Assembly (NCBI GenBank): GCA_031262695.1
Contig: JAISHF010000002.1
Location: 1 to 64,000 of the forward strand
DNA from: Candidatus Nomurabacteria bacterium
GTDB taxonomy: Bacteria; Patescibacteriota; Saccharimonadia; Saccharimonadales; Saccharimonadaceae
DNA: 64,000 nucleotides
Reading direction: 5' to 3'
Below are positions 1 through 11,587 of this stretch, piece by piece. Numbering within the stretch: position 1 is the first letter of the stretch; each line of letters begins with the position of its first letter. The notes beneath the pieces are model-generated. The model did no database searches. It saw only the letters and a program-made list of their open reading frames with translations, and was not told the DNA's origin. The translations under genes and the position numbers were made by a program.

Positions 1-2640
<2,640 letters not shown>

Positions 2641-2710
2641 GTATTGTCGTGGATAGTGCGGCTAGCCTCCATCTTAGTTTCTAATCTATAATATATATTA
2701 TATGGCATAA

Positions 2711-2812
2711 ATTGATGTCGATGAAATGTTTACCAGAGTGGTAAGCAGAAGAAGTTGACGACTCTGTTTCAGAGCCGGCATCTCGAAATGTAAACATTTC
2801 ATCGGTGTCAAT
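2711..2812 (+). repeat. long inverted repeat in the 23S-5S spacer overlapping the 5S 5' end
   Basis: Positions 2711-2733 can pair with 2790-2812 over 23 bp: 14 perfect bp in the inner part, then further Watson-Crick pairs with three G-U pairs. The right arm includes the first ~11 nt of the predicted 5S rRNA, so the stem competes with the 5S terminal helix. The loop contains a D-arm-like string (CCAGAGTGGTAAGC) and a small hairpin, but no complete tRNA. A role in precursor processing is an inference. Confidence 0.7.
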
Positions 2813-2905
2813 GGCGCTGGGGCAACACCTGTTCTCATTCCGAACACAGCAGTTAAGCCCAGTTGCGGCGATTATACTGGAAACGGGAAAGTAGCAAGAT
2901 GCCGA
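2802..2905 (+). rRNA. rrf: 5S ribosomal RNA
   Basis: The segment has the 5S signatures CCGAACACAGCAGTTAAGCCC and a terminal helix formed by TCGGTGTC and GATGCCGA. At about 104 nt it is short for 5S rRNA (usually ~115-120). It is followed at once by a strong intrinsic terminator that ends the rRNA operon. Exact ends are estimated from helix pairing. Confidence 0.9.
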
Positions 2906-2910
2906 ATCTT

Positions 2911-2941
2911 CAAAAAAGTCACCAAAAAGGTGACTTTTTTG
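2911..2941 (+). terminator. rRNA operon intrinsic terminator
   Basis: Perfect 12-bp stem AAAAAAGTCACC / GGTGACTTTTTT with a 5-nt A-rich loop, ending in a T run. It lies 6 bases after the 5S gene. Confidence 0.95.
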
Positions 2942-2942
2942 C

Positions 2943-2971
2943 TTGCAATTCGGTTTTGAGTGTGATATTAT
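2943..2971 (+). promoter_or_regulatory. rpoB-rpoC promoter
   Basis: TTGCAA at 2943-2948, a 17-nt spacer ending in TGTGA, then TATTAT at 2966-2971. The predicted start near 2979 leaves a leader of about 110 nt with several short hairpins before rpoB, which could host attenuation or autoregulation (inference). Confidence 0.75.
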
Positions 2972-3088
2972 GATAAGATAGAGAAGAGATGCGGTTCACA
3001 AACCGGCTTTTTCGCGCTAGAGGCGAAGTGCGAAAGGCCGTGAGCGGCGGGGCTCTCTAAAACGCTTATATAAAAAAGAGGGAGAGAG

Positions 3089-6000
3089 ATGGCGAAAAGC
3101 GAACCAGTAAAAGCAAGCGGAGCAAAAAACTCTAACACAAAGAAGGCATCATTAGCGGTCGGCAAGGCGTCGGCGCGTGAATGGATGAGTAAGCGCAAGG
3201 AAATCTTACAGGTCCCAGATTTGATTGAGCACCACACGAGGTCGTGGGCAAATTTTATCACAACTGGGCTTGCTGAATTACTAGCCGAAACTGGCGTGAT
3301 TGAAGATTATTCGGGTCAAAAATTGACTATTCGCCTAAAAGATTTCTACTTTAAGGAGCCGCGTTTTACAGACGGCTTTGCACTTGCTAATGAACTAACT
3401 TATGCTGCCCCGCTACATGTTAATGTGGAGTTAATCAATAAAGTGACCGGTGAGACCAAAGAGCAAGATATATTCTTTGGTGATTATCCGTGGATGACGG
3501 AGCGTGCCTCGTTCATCATCAACGGCACCGAGCGCGTGGTGGTGTCGCAACTCGTGCGTTCGGCTGGTGTTCTCTTTACTGAGACTGAATCAACTACTTC
3601 GGGTAAACACCTTTATGGCGCAAAAGTTGTGCCGAATCGTGGTGCTTGGCTTGAATTTGAGACGGCTGCTAACGGCGCAATGTATGTGCGGATTGATCGC
3701 AAAAAGCGGATTGCGGCAACAACTCTCCTCCGTGCTATTGGCTTTGAGACAAACGAACAGATTCGTGAGCAGTTTGTCGATATTGACGGTGGCGAGCTTA
3801 GCTTTATTGCGGCAACCTTAGATAAAGATACTAGCGCAAATGCGCGCGAGGCTTATATGGCGCTATTTAAAAACATTCGCCCTGGCGACCATGCAACGGC
3901 AGAAAACGCAAAATCGTTGATTGATAGTATGTTCTTTGACCCGCGTCGCTATGATTTGTCGCGCGTTGGCCGCTATAAGTTGAATCGTCGCTTAGGTTTG
4001 ACGGCGCCAAATGATAAAGAGCATCGCATTTTGGCTCCAGATGAGATTGTGGCAATTTTGCGTGAGATTGTTCGCCTGAATAATACACAAGAGCCAGCCG
4101 ACGACGTGGATAGCCTCGCTAATCGTCGCGTACGTTTGGTGGGCGAGCTCTTGGAACGCTCGTTCCGCATTGGTTTGATGCGCTTGCATCGCAACGCATT
4201 AGATCGGATGAGCATTATCAGTGCTGAAGAAGCAACGCCAAGCAATATTTTGAATCCACGCCCAGTGGTGGCGGCGGTGCGCGAGTTCTTTACAAGTAGC
4301 CAGCTTTCACAGATGATGGACGAGACTAACCCTTATGCTGCTTTGGCACATAAGCGCCGTTTGTCAACGATGGGGCCTGGCGGACTCACACGTGAGCGTG
4401 CAGGCTTGGAAGTTCGCGACTTACACCCTTCGCACTACGGTCGCATTTGCTTGATTGAGACGCCAGAAGGTGGCTCGGTCGGTTTAGTGCTTTATCTTGC
4501 AATGTTTGCGCGAATTAATGAATATGGTTTTATTGAAGAGCCTTATCGCAAGGTAGTAAAGGGTAAGATTACTGATGAGGTAATCTATCTGGATGCTGAC
4601 GAAGAATTCAATGAAGTAATTGCTGACGCGAAGGCTTTGGTTGATGCAAGCGGCCGTTTCATTGAAGAGCGGATTGGCGCGCGCAAACAGGCTAAGACTG
4701 AATTCTTTGGTGCTGAAGAGATTACCCTGATTGACGCTTCCAATGCCCAGATTTTGGGAAGTTCGGCGGCGATGATTCCATTTGTGGAGCGCAATCGTAT
4801 TGACCGCGCTTTGACGGGTTCGTCTATGCAGAAGCAGGCCGTGCCACTACTTACACCAGTGGCGCCAGCGGTCGGCACCGGTGTAGAAAAAGCAATCGCA
4901 CGTGCTACGGGCAGCCAAGTTGTGGCAACCGAAGACGGTGAGGTAGTAAAAGCCGACGGCAACATGGTTGAGGTAAAAAGTGGTAAAACGACTAAGCAAT
5001 ATCCGATTACGCATTTCCGCAAGTCTAATGACGACCGCGCGATTAACCAAAAAGTGGTAGTGGTGCGTGGGCAAAAAGTGGCGAAGGGCGACATTCTGGC
5101 TGAGGGCGCAAGTACGGCCGAGGGCGAAATTGCGCTGGGCGCAAACTTGCTGGTGGCATTTATGCCTTGGCATGGCTACAATATGGACGACGCTGTGATC
5201 GTTAGCCGCCGTTTAGTTGAGGATGATACTTTGACGAGTATTAATATTAAAGACGTGGAAGTAGAAATCCGCAATACTAAACTTGGGCCAGAGATTATGA
5301 CGCGCGATATTCCAAATGCATCGGAGCATGCGCTTAGGCATTTGGACGAGAACGGTGTGGTGCGAGTTGGTGCAGAAGTTGAAGAAGGCGACGTGTTGGT
5401 TGGTCGGATTACGCCAAAAGGCGAACAAGATCTTTCTAGCGAGGAGCGATTGCTTCGTGCTATCTTTGGCGAAAAGGCGAAGGACGTAAAGGACACCTCT
5501 GAGCGATTCAAGCAAGCGACGTCAGCGAAGGTGATAGACGTAAAAATCTTTACCGCTGAAAGTGGCCACGAGATGAAGTCAGATGTTTTGATGAAGGTGA
5601 AGATTTATATTGCGGAAATGCGCAAAATTGGCGTTGGCGACAAGATGGCTGGCCGTCACGGGAATAAGGGTGTGGTTTCACGCGTGTTGCCAGTAGAAGA
5701 CATGCCGTATTTGGCCGACGGTACGCCGGTTGATATTCTACTGTCGCCGATGGGCGTGCCAAGTCGTATGAACTTGGGGCAGATTTTTGAGACACATCTT
5801 GGGTTACTCGCACGAGCGCTTGATATTAAGGTCGCAGTGCCATCTTATGACAACATCTCAGATGCTGAGTTGTCAGATAAGTTAGAGGCGGCAAAATTGC
5901 CACGCGACGGTCGCCTGCAACTGTTTGACGGTTTGACCGGTGAGGCATTTTTGGAGCCGGTGACGGTTGGCGTGATGCATATGATTAAGCTGCACCACAT

Positions 6001-6565
6001 GGTTGATGATAAGATGCACGCGCGTTCAATCGGGCCATACACAATGGTGACCCAGCAGCCACTCGGCGGTAAGGCGCAAAACGGTGGCCAGCGTTTCGGT
6101 GAGATGGAAGTTTGGGCGCTGGAAGCTTATGGTGCCGCTGCAATGCTGCAAGAGATGTTGACGATTAAGTCAGACGATGTGATCGGCCGTGCACAAGCTT
6201 ATGAGGCGATTGTTAAGAGTGAGCCGATTGCAAGTGCGAAGTTGCCAGAGGGCTTTAACGTGTTAGTAAAAGAGTTACAGGCCTTGGGCTTAAAGGTTGA
6301 TTTGCTAAGTCGCGGTGCTGTTAAGACAAAAGAGAGTCTGAGTAAAGAGCGGGCTGAGGCGCAACGTGAATTAGAAAAGGAAAAGGCAGCAGCAGAAGCG
6401 ATTACAGCTGAAGCAGTGGCTGAGACTGTGGGTAGCGAGGTCAGTGAAATGCCAAACGAAGATTTGGAAGAGATGTTGACCGAAGAAGAGGGCGAGGACT
6501 TAGAGGTTCGTGAAATAGACGAGCTGGAAGATTCGGCCGCAAACGATGAAAGTGAGGAGGCGTAA
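3089..6565 (+). CDS. rpoB: DNA-directed RNA polymerase subunit beta
   Basis: Catalytic core subunit of RNA polymerase. The 1158-aa product is recognisable along its length, with the conserved GRHGNKGVVSRV segment near residue 854 and the C-terminal GGQRFGEMEVWALEAYGAA block that contacts beta'. The ATG is preceded by GGGAGAGAG. After the conserved end (near residue 1080) the protein continues with a ~75-residue Glu-rich extension. The stop is one base before the rpoC ATG, so the two are translationally coupled. Genes for L10 and L7/L12, which precede rpoB in many bacteria, are absent here; the rRNA operon sits directly upstream. Confidence 0.99.
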   Translation: MAKSEPVKASGAKNSNTKKASLAVGKASAREWMSKRKEILQVPDLIEHHTRSWANFITTGLAELLAETGVIEDYSGQKLTIRLKDFYFKEPRFTDGFALANELTYAAPLHVNVELINKVTGETKEQDIFFGDYPWMTERASFIINGTERVVVSQLVRSAGVLFTETESTTSGKHLYGAKVVPNRGAWLEFETAANGAMYVRIDRKKRIAATTLLRAIGFETNEQIREQFVDIDGGELSFIAATLDKDTSANAREAYMALFKNIRPGDHATAENAKSLIDSMFFDPRRYDLSRVGRYKLNRRLGLTAPNDKEHRILAPDEIVAILREIVRLNNTQEPADDVDSLANRRVRLVGELLERSFRIGLMRLHRNALDRMSIISAEEATPSNILNPRPVVAAVREFFTSSQLSQMMDETNPYAALAHKRRLSTMGPGGLTRERAGLEVRDLHPSHYGRICLIETPEGGSVGLVLYLAMFARINEYGFIEEPYRKVVKGKITDEVIYLDADEEFNEVIADAKALVDASGRFIEERIGARKQAKTEFFGAEEITLIDASNAQILGSSAAMIPFVERNRIDRALTGSSMQKQAVPLLTPVAPAVGTGVEKAIARATGSQVVATEDGEVVKADGNMVEVKSGKTTKQYPITHFRKSNDDRAINQKVVVVRGQKVAKGDILAEGASTAEGEIALGANLLVAFMPWHGYNMDDAVIVSRRLVEDDTLTSINIKDVEVEIRNTKLGPEIMTRDIPNASEHALRHLDENGVVRVGAEVEEGDVLVGRITPKGEQDLSSEERLLRAIFGEKAKDVKDTSERFKQATSAKVIDVKIFTAESGHEMKSDVLMKVKIYIAEMRKIGVGDKMAGRHGNKGVVSRVLPVEDMPYLADGTPVDILLSPMGVPSRMNLGQIFETHLGLLARALDIKVAVPSYDNISDAELSDKLEAAKLPRDGRLQLFDGLTGEAFLEPVTVGVMHMIKLHHMVDDKMHARSIGPYTMVTQQPLGGKAQNGGQRFGEMEVWALEAYGAAAMLQEMLTIKSDDVIGRAQAYEAIVKSEPIASAKLPEGFNVLVKELQALGLKVDLLSRGAVKTKESLSKERAEAQRELEKEKAAAEAITAEAVAETVGSEVSEMPNEDLEEMLTEEEGEDLEVREIDELEDSAANDESEEA

Positions 6566-6566
6566 T

Positions 6567-9500
6567 ATGTCGTGGATGAATCAATATATTGGCACGGACG
6601 ACTTTGATGCGGTGCGACTTGGCGTCGCCAGCAGCGAAGACATTTTGAGCTGGAGCTTCGGCGAAGTTCTGAAGCCAGAGACAATCAATTATCGCACGCA
6701 AAAACCAGAGCGGGACGGGTTGTTCTGTGAGCGGATTTTTGGGCCAGTGAAAGACATTAACCCGAATGACCCACGAATTAAGGGCGTGCGGAGCCGCGAA
6801 ATGGCAGTTGACCGCGAGGGTAATTTAGTGACTAAAAGTATTGCTCGCCGTGAACGGATGGGACATATTAAGTTAGCGGTGCCAGTGGCGCATATTTGGT
6901 TTATGCGCGGCGTGCCGTCAACGATTGGCCAAGTGCTAGATATGACCGTAAAAGACATTGAGCGAGTTGTTTACTTTGCGGCTTTTATGATAACGGATAT
7001 AGACGAAGAGGAAAAGCAGAAGTTACTGACGACTTTAGACGAAACTACGGCAGCGGCGCGTGAGGCGATTAAAATGCGCTACGAGAACGCGCGTAAGGAT
7101 GATGGCGCGAATATTGATGAGTTGAACGCGGCTGAGACGAAAGAAGCAGAAGAGTTGGAGCAGAGCTATCGCACGCAAAAAGACCAGTTGGACAAATTGG
7201 TTAAGGGCGGCCTAATCTCTGAGATGGACTACAATGCCTTGCCAGAAGAATACGCAGATTTGATTCGGGTAGAGATGGGCGCGAAGGCAATCGCAAAATT
7301 CTTGGCCGAAGTTGATGTCAACGAAATGGTCGCAAAATTAAATGAAGAGGCGGCAAAATCAACTGGCTTAAAGGCAAAACGAATTGCTAAGCGTTTGAAG
7401 ACTTTTGAGTCGTTGGCACACGCAGGAATTAGTCCAAACGACCTTGTTTTGACGGTGTTGCCAGTAATCCCACCAGATCTCAGACCGATTATCAGCCTTT
7501 CGGGTGGTCGGTTTGCTGTTTCGGACTTAAATGATTTGTATCGTCGGGTGATTAACCGCAACAACCGCTTGAAGCGCTTGGTTGAACTCCGTGCGCCAGA
7601 AGTGATTTGCCGCAATGAAATGCGGATGTTGCAAGAGGCGGTAGATGCTTTGATTGACGGCTCTAACCCTCGCTCAGTGCGGGCGGCAAACGCGGCCGGT
7701 GGGCGGCGGCGTCGTTTGAAGTCGTTGGCTGACATCTTGAAGGGCAAGCAAGGGCGTTTCCGTCAGAACTTGCTCGGAAAGCGCGTGGACTATTCGGGCC
7801 GTTCGGTGATTGTGGTTGGGCCAGAGTTGAAAATTGATCAATGTGGCTTGCCAAAACAGATGGCGCTGGAACTTTTCCGCCCATTTGTAGTCTCGTGGCT
7901 AGTGCGTGGCGAACATGCTAGCTCGGTGCGCGCAGCGAACAATATGATTGATGCGCAAAACGAGTTGATTTGGGACGCTTTGGATGACGCAATTCAGGGG
8001 CGCTATGTGCTATTGAACCGTGCGCCATCACTGCACCGTTTGAGCATTCAGGCTTTCCAGCCAAAATTGGTGGAGGGGCATGCGATTCGCTTGCACCCAT
8101 TGGTGGCCGAGGGCTTTAACGCCGACTACGATGGCGACCAGATGGCAGTCCACTTACCACTTTCAGCAGCGGCACAAGAAGAAGCCAAACATTTAGTATC
8201 AAGTGTAAATAACTTGATTAAGCCAGCTGACGGTGAAGCGGTCCTTGCTATCTATCAGGATGTCGTTTTGGGCGCTTACTTTGCAACGATGGATGTTGCC
8301 AGTGAAGAAGTAAAGCCAATCGCATTTTCAAGCCAAGAAGAGGCAGAACTTGCCTTTGGCGCGGGTAAAATTACTTTACATACACCGATTCGTGTTGAGG
8401 TGAAGGGCGAAGTACGCACGACGACTTGGGGTCGCGTGCTGCTAAACGAGTGCTTACCGAAAGATTTTCCGTATGACAACACAGTGATGACAGGCAAGCG
8501 AATCAAAGCGATTTTGCGTGATATTTTTGAGCAATATGGCAATGAAGAGATGGCGCAAACGGCTGACAACATCAAGAATCTATCGTTTGATTACGAAACT
8601 TACGCAGGTATCTCAACTTCTAAAGATGACTACATTACCTTCCCAGAGAGTGCTGAGATTATTGCGGCAGCCGAGGGGCGTGAGGCTTTGATTCAAGATC
8701 AGTTTGCAAACGGTCTTTTGACTGAAGAAGAACGCTACAAGGCGACAGTGGCTAGCTGGCGTGAGGCTGACGCGGCGATTAAGAACTTAGTAACTGACAA
8801 ATTGAAGAGTATGAATACCGACATTTCCTTGATGGTCAACTCGGGCGCTCGTGGTAGTTCGTCTAACGTGAAGTTGGCGAGTGCTATGATTGGTATCATG
8901 GTTGACGTTTATAACCACGAGATTGAGTTGCCAGTGCGCGGTAGCTTTAAGTCTGGCTTGTCGCCTTTGGAGTCATTCGTGGCTTCACGCGGTGCGCGCC
9001 AGGGTTTGGTGTCCACGGCGTTAAAAACGGCTGACTCTGGTTACTTGACTCGCCGTTTGGTTGATGTAGCGCAAGACATTTTTACTGATGATATTGACAA
9101 TAGCGCGGATGAAGGCTATGCAATTTACCGTTCAGAGAGTGAAGAGACGATGATTCCGTTTGCTGACCGCTTGAAGGGCCGCTTTGCCGCCGAAGAAGTA
9201 GCTGGTTATGTGCAAAAAGGCGATCTAATCACGGTGGAGATTGCAGAGAACATTGAAAAAGACAGCAATATTGAGAGCGTGAAGATTGAAAGCATTTTGA
9301 CAACGCCAGTTTTGGATGCTGTGCCAAGAACGGCTTATGGCTACGATATGGCGAAATGGCAGACGGTGGACGCTTATCAGCCAGTTGGCGTAATTGCGGC
9401 ACAAAGTGTCGGCGAGCCGGGCACGCAGTTGACGCTGGACACCTTCCACTCATCGGGTGTGGCTGGGTCTGGTGCGGTGGCGCAAGGTTTGCCACGCGTG

Positions 9501-10352
9501 GAAGAGCTTTTGGAAGCTCGCAACCCTAAGGGTCAGGCTTTGATGGCGACCGTGGATGGCGTGGTAGAAATCGTAGAAGAGGGTGCAATGAAGACTCTGA
9601 CGATTACACCAAGCACAGGTAAGGTAGAGACGATTGATTGCGGCGACCGCGAGGTCAAAGTTAAGGACGGCAAAAACGTCAAAGCGGGCGATGTATTGGC
9701 GGCGAAAGCTGATGGCAAAGAGCCGATTGTGGCGCCATTTGCCGGCAACGCGCAGGTACTTGATGGCAAGATTGTGCTTTCGGGCAAGCCAGCCAACCCA
9801 GTGCATTATACGGTGGCACGCGAAGTTAACTTTGTGGTTGAGAATGGCGGCGAGGTGCAGGCGGGTGATCGCTTGACGCTTGGCTCGCTCAACTTGCAAG
9901 AACTGATGAAGTATAAGGGCATTGAAGCAACCGAACGCTATATCTTGAACGAGATTCTGCGGATTTATGCGGCGCAAGGGCAAAATATCGCTGACAAGCA
10001 CTTGGAGATTATCGTGCGGCAGATGTTTAGCCGCGTGGTAATTGACGAGCCAAATGACAGCCGCTTTATCGCAGGCGAGATTCGCTCACTAGCATCAGTA
10101 GTAGAAGAGAATAAGCGGCTTGAAATTGCAGGCAAAAAGCCAGCTGAATATACACGGCAGATTCTCGGCATTACCAAGGTTTCGGTCTATTCAGATAGCT
10201 TCCTCTCGGCGGCATCGTTCCAAGACACGACTCGCGTGTTGATTCGCGCAGCGATTTCGGGGCAGGTAGATAGTCTGCGTGGCCTGAAAGAGAACGTGAT
10301 TATTGGCCGCAAGATCCCAGTTGGGACGGGTGCTACATCAAACTTTTCTTAA
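6567..10352 (+). CDS. rpoC: DNA-directed RNA polymerase subunit beta'
   Basis: 1261 aa from the ATG at 6567, which has GAGGAGGCG in the end of rpoB as its Shine-Dalgarno; an upstream in-frame ATG at 6546 lies inside rpoB and is less likely. The active-site motif is NADYDGD near residue 518 instead of the usual NADFDGD; it keeps the three Mg-binding aspartates. The trigger-loop region VGVIAAQSVGEPGTQLTLDTFH is intact. Odd: the N-terminal zinc domain that normally carries four cysteines between FCERIFGP and RRERMGHI has none, and the second four-cysteine site before VGVIAAQS is also without cysteines. A hairpin overlaps the stop codon and a terminator follows. Confidence 0.99.
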   Translation: MSWMNQYIGTDDFDAVRLGVASSEDILSWSFGEVLKPETINYRTQKPERDGLFCERIFGPVKDINPNDPRIKGVRSREMAVDREGNLVTKSIARRERMGHIKLAVPVAHIWFMRGVPSTIGQVLDMTVKDIERVVYFAAFMITDIDEEEKQKLLTTLDETTAAAREAIKMRYENARKDDGANIDELNAAETKEAEELEQSYRTQKDQLDKLVKGGLISEMDYNALPEEYADLIRVEMGAKAIAKFLAEVDVNEMVAKLNEEAAKSTGLKAKRIAKRLKTFESLAHAGISPNDLVLTVLPVIPPDLRPIISLSGGRFAVSDLNDLYRRVINRNNRLKRLVELRAPEVICRNEMRMLQEAVDALIDGSNPRSVRAANAAGGRRRRLKSLADILKGKQGRFRQNLLGKRVDYSGRSVIVVGPELKIDQCGLPKQMALELFRPFVVSWLVRGEHASSVRAANNMIDAQNELIWDALDDAIQGRYVLLNRAPSLHRLSIQAFQPKLVEGHAIRLHPLVAEGFNADYDGDQMAVHLPLSAAAQEEAKHLVSSVNNLIKPADGEAVLAIYQDVVLGAYFATMDVASEEVKPIAFSSQEEAELAFGAGKITLHTPIRVEVKGEVRTTTWGRVLLNECLPKDFPYDNTVMTGKRIKAILRDIFEQYGNEEMAQTADNIKNLSFDYETYAGISTSKDDYITFPESAEIIAAAEGREALIQDQFANGLLTEEERYKATVASWREADAAIKNLVTDKLKSMNTDISLMVNSGARGSSSNVKLASAMIGIMVDVYNHEIELPVRGSFKSGLSPLESFVASRGARQGLVSTALKTADSGYLTRRLVDVAQDIFTDDIDNSADEGYAIYRSESEETMIPFADRLKGRFAAEEVAGYVQKGDLITVEIAENIEKDSNIESVKIESILTTPVLDAVPRTAYGYDMAKWQTVDAYQPVGVIAAQSVGEPGTQLTLDTFHSSGVAGSGAVAQGLPRVEELLEARNPKGQALMATVDGVVEIVEEGAMKTLTITPSTGKVETIDCGDREVKVKDGKNVKAGDVLAAKADGKEPIVAPFAGNAQVLDGKIVLSGKPANPVHYTVAREVNFVVENGGEVQAGDRLTLGSLNLQELMKYKGIEATERYILNEILRIYAAQGQNIADKHLEIIVRQMFSRVVIDEPNDSRFIAGEIRSLASVVEENKRLEIAGKKPAEYTRQILGITKVSVYSDSFLSAASFQDTTRVLIRAAISGQVDSLRGLKENVIIGRKIPVGTGATSNFS

Positions 10353-10363
10353 AAGAAAAGTTT
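10340..10363 (+). terminator. hairpin spanning the rpoC stop codon
   Basis: AAACTTTTCTT / AAGAAAAGTTT, 11 bp with a 2-nt centre. The rpoC stop lies inside it. It could act with the stronger terminator 20 bases downstream or protect the mRNA end; A/T-rich and weak on its own. Confidence 0.45.
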
Positions 10364-10382
10364 GGCAAAAGAACCTAGTTAA

Positions 10383-10427
10383 GAAAATCAGCCAAGAATA
10401 AATATTGGCTGATTTTCACTTTTTTAT
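10383..10427 (+). terminator. rpoBC intrinsic terminator
   Basis: Perfect 13-bp stem GAAAATCAGCCAA / TTGGCTGATTTTC with the 9-nt loop GAATAAATA, then CACTTTTTTA. The same 9-nt loop occurs in the leuS terminator at 54864-54872. Confidence 0.9.
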
Positions 10428-10467
10428 GATTTGGTATGGTTTTTATTGTTTATGCTATAATAATATT

Positions 10468-11505
10468 ATGTGGAAGAAGCAAACAGTTCGCGATATAGCA
10501 ATCAAGGATAAGGTGGTGTTACTGCGGGCGGATTATAATGTGCCGCTAGAACGCGGCAAGGTAGTGGACGATAACCGGATTTTTGCGTCATTGCCGACCT
10601 TGCGATATTTGTTGGCGCATGACGCGCGGCAAATTGTGGTCATCTCGCATTTAGGGCGTCCAGAGGGGCGCGACAAGGCGTTTTCGCTAGCCCCAGTGGC
10701 AAAACGACTAAATAAGTTACTGGGTAAGCCAGTGAAGTTTTATGATGGCATAGGCAAAATGCCGAGTGCAAGAATTGTAATGTTAGAGAATTTGCGTTTT
10801 AACAAAGGTGAAGAGGCGGGGAGCGTTGAGTTTGCTAAGGATTTGGTGGCGCAGACCAAGGCCGACCTTTTCGTGCAAGACGCTTTTGGCATGGTGCACC
10901 GAGCGCATGCTTCCATGGTGGCGGTGGCGAAATTACTGCCCAGCGTGGCCGGGCTATTGCTGGAATCGGAGGTAAAGGCAATTTCTGAGGCCTTGGACAA
11001 GCCAAAGCGGCCGTTGCTTGCGATTATTGGCGGCGCTAAGGTGGAGGACAAACAGCCGCTGATTGAGTTGTTTGCTAAAACGGCCGATACAGTGGCACTG
11101 GGCGGTCGTTTGGGGCTAGATTATGCGGCGACGACGCCGAATGTCGTGGCGCCGCTTGACTATAACTATAATCGGGCGGGCGAGCCATATGATATTGGCG
11201 AGATTGCAACGGCAAGAATTATTGATTTGATTCGTTCAGCAAAGACGATTATTTGGAACGGCGTGGTTGGCAAGGTGGAAGAAATGGGTTTTAGCAAGGC
11301 GTCGCGGCAGATTGCTGAGGCGATTGGGGACTCGCGTGCGACTTCGCTAATTTTGGGCGGCGACACGGCAGGATTTGTGCTGGGCCTGCAAGAACGTGAG
11401 CCTAGCCTAAAATACACGTTAATTTCAACGGGTGGCGGCTCGGCTTTGGAGTTAATCTTGGGCAAAAAAATGCCCGGCATAGATGTTTTGCCAGACAAAA
11501 AATAA
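10468..11505 (+). CDS. pgk: phosphoglycerate kinase
   Basis: Transfers phosphate between 1,3-bisphosphoglycerate and ADP in glycolysis. Recognised by RADYNVPL near the N-terminus, VVISHLGRPEG, the hinge region IGGAKVEDK, IWNGVVGKVE and the nucleotide loop GGDTAGFV, with STGGGSALEL near the end. The 345-aa length is short for the family (usually ~390-415). The start at 10468 is chosen because TATAAT (10456-10461) is followed by exactly six bases and then this ATG, predicting a leaderless mRNA; an upstream in-frame ATG at 10405 lies in the rpoC terminator. Confidence 0.97.
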   Translation: MWKKQTVRDIAIKDKVVLLRADYNVPLERGKVVDDNRIFASLPTLRYLLAHDARQIVVISHLGRPEGRDKAFSLAPVAKRLNKLLGKPVKFYDGIGKMPSARIVMLENLRFNKGEEAGSVEFAKDLVAQTKADLFVQDAFGMVHRAHASMVAVAKLLPSVAGLLLESEVKAISEALDKPKRPLLAIIGGAKVEDKQPLIELFAKTADTVALGGRLGLDYAATTPNVVAPLDYNYNRAGEPYDIGEIATARIIDLIRSAKTIIWNGVVGKVEEMGFSKASRQIAEAIGDSRATSLILGGDTAGFVLGLQEREPSLKYTLISTGGGSALELILGKKMPGIDVLPDKK

Positions 11506-11519
11506 TACCCTCTCTTTAC

Positions 11520-11548
11520 ATTATATCACACTTATGCTTAAAAGTCAA
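11520..11548 (-). promoter_or_regulatory. minus-strand promoter module facing the 3' end of pgk
   Basis: On the minus strand: TTGACT (11543-11548), 17-nt spacer TTAAGCATAAGTGTGA-type, TATAAT (11520-11525). Transcription would start near 11513 and run antisense into pgk, since no minus-strand gene follows. It is one copy of the recurrent promoter module of this window. Confidence 0.65.
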
Positions 11549-11587
11549 TAGTTGCTGTGTATTTTGTCGGCCATAACAGGGGTAGTT

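Noticed and set aside
2718-2805. tRNA-like sequence in the 23S-5S spacer
   Set aside because: It has a D-arm-like string and flanking stem, but no proper anticodon loop (no U33) and no valid T arm; a simple long inverted repeat explains it better.
4585-5094. 169-aa minus-strand ORF and others inside rpoB, rpoC, ftsH, recA and der
   Set aside because: They mirror codon patterns of the true genes on the other strand and match no family.
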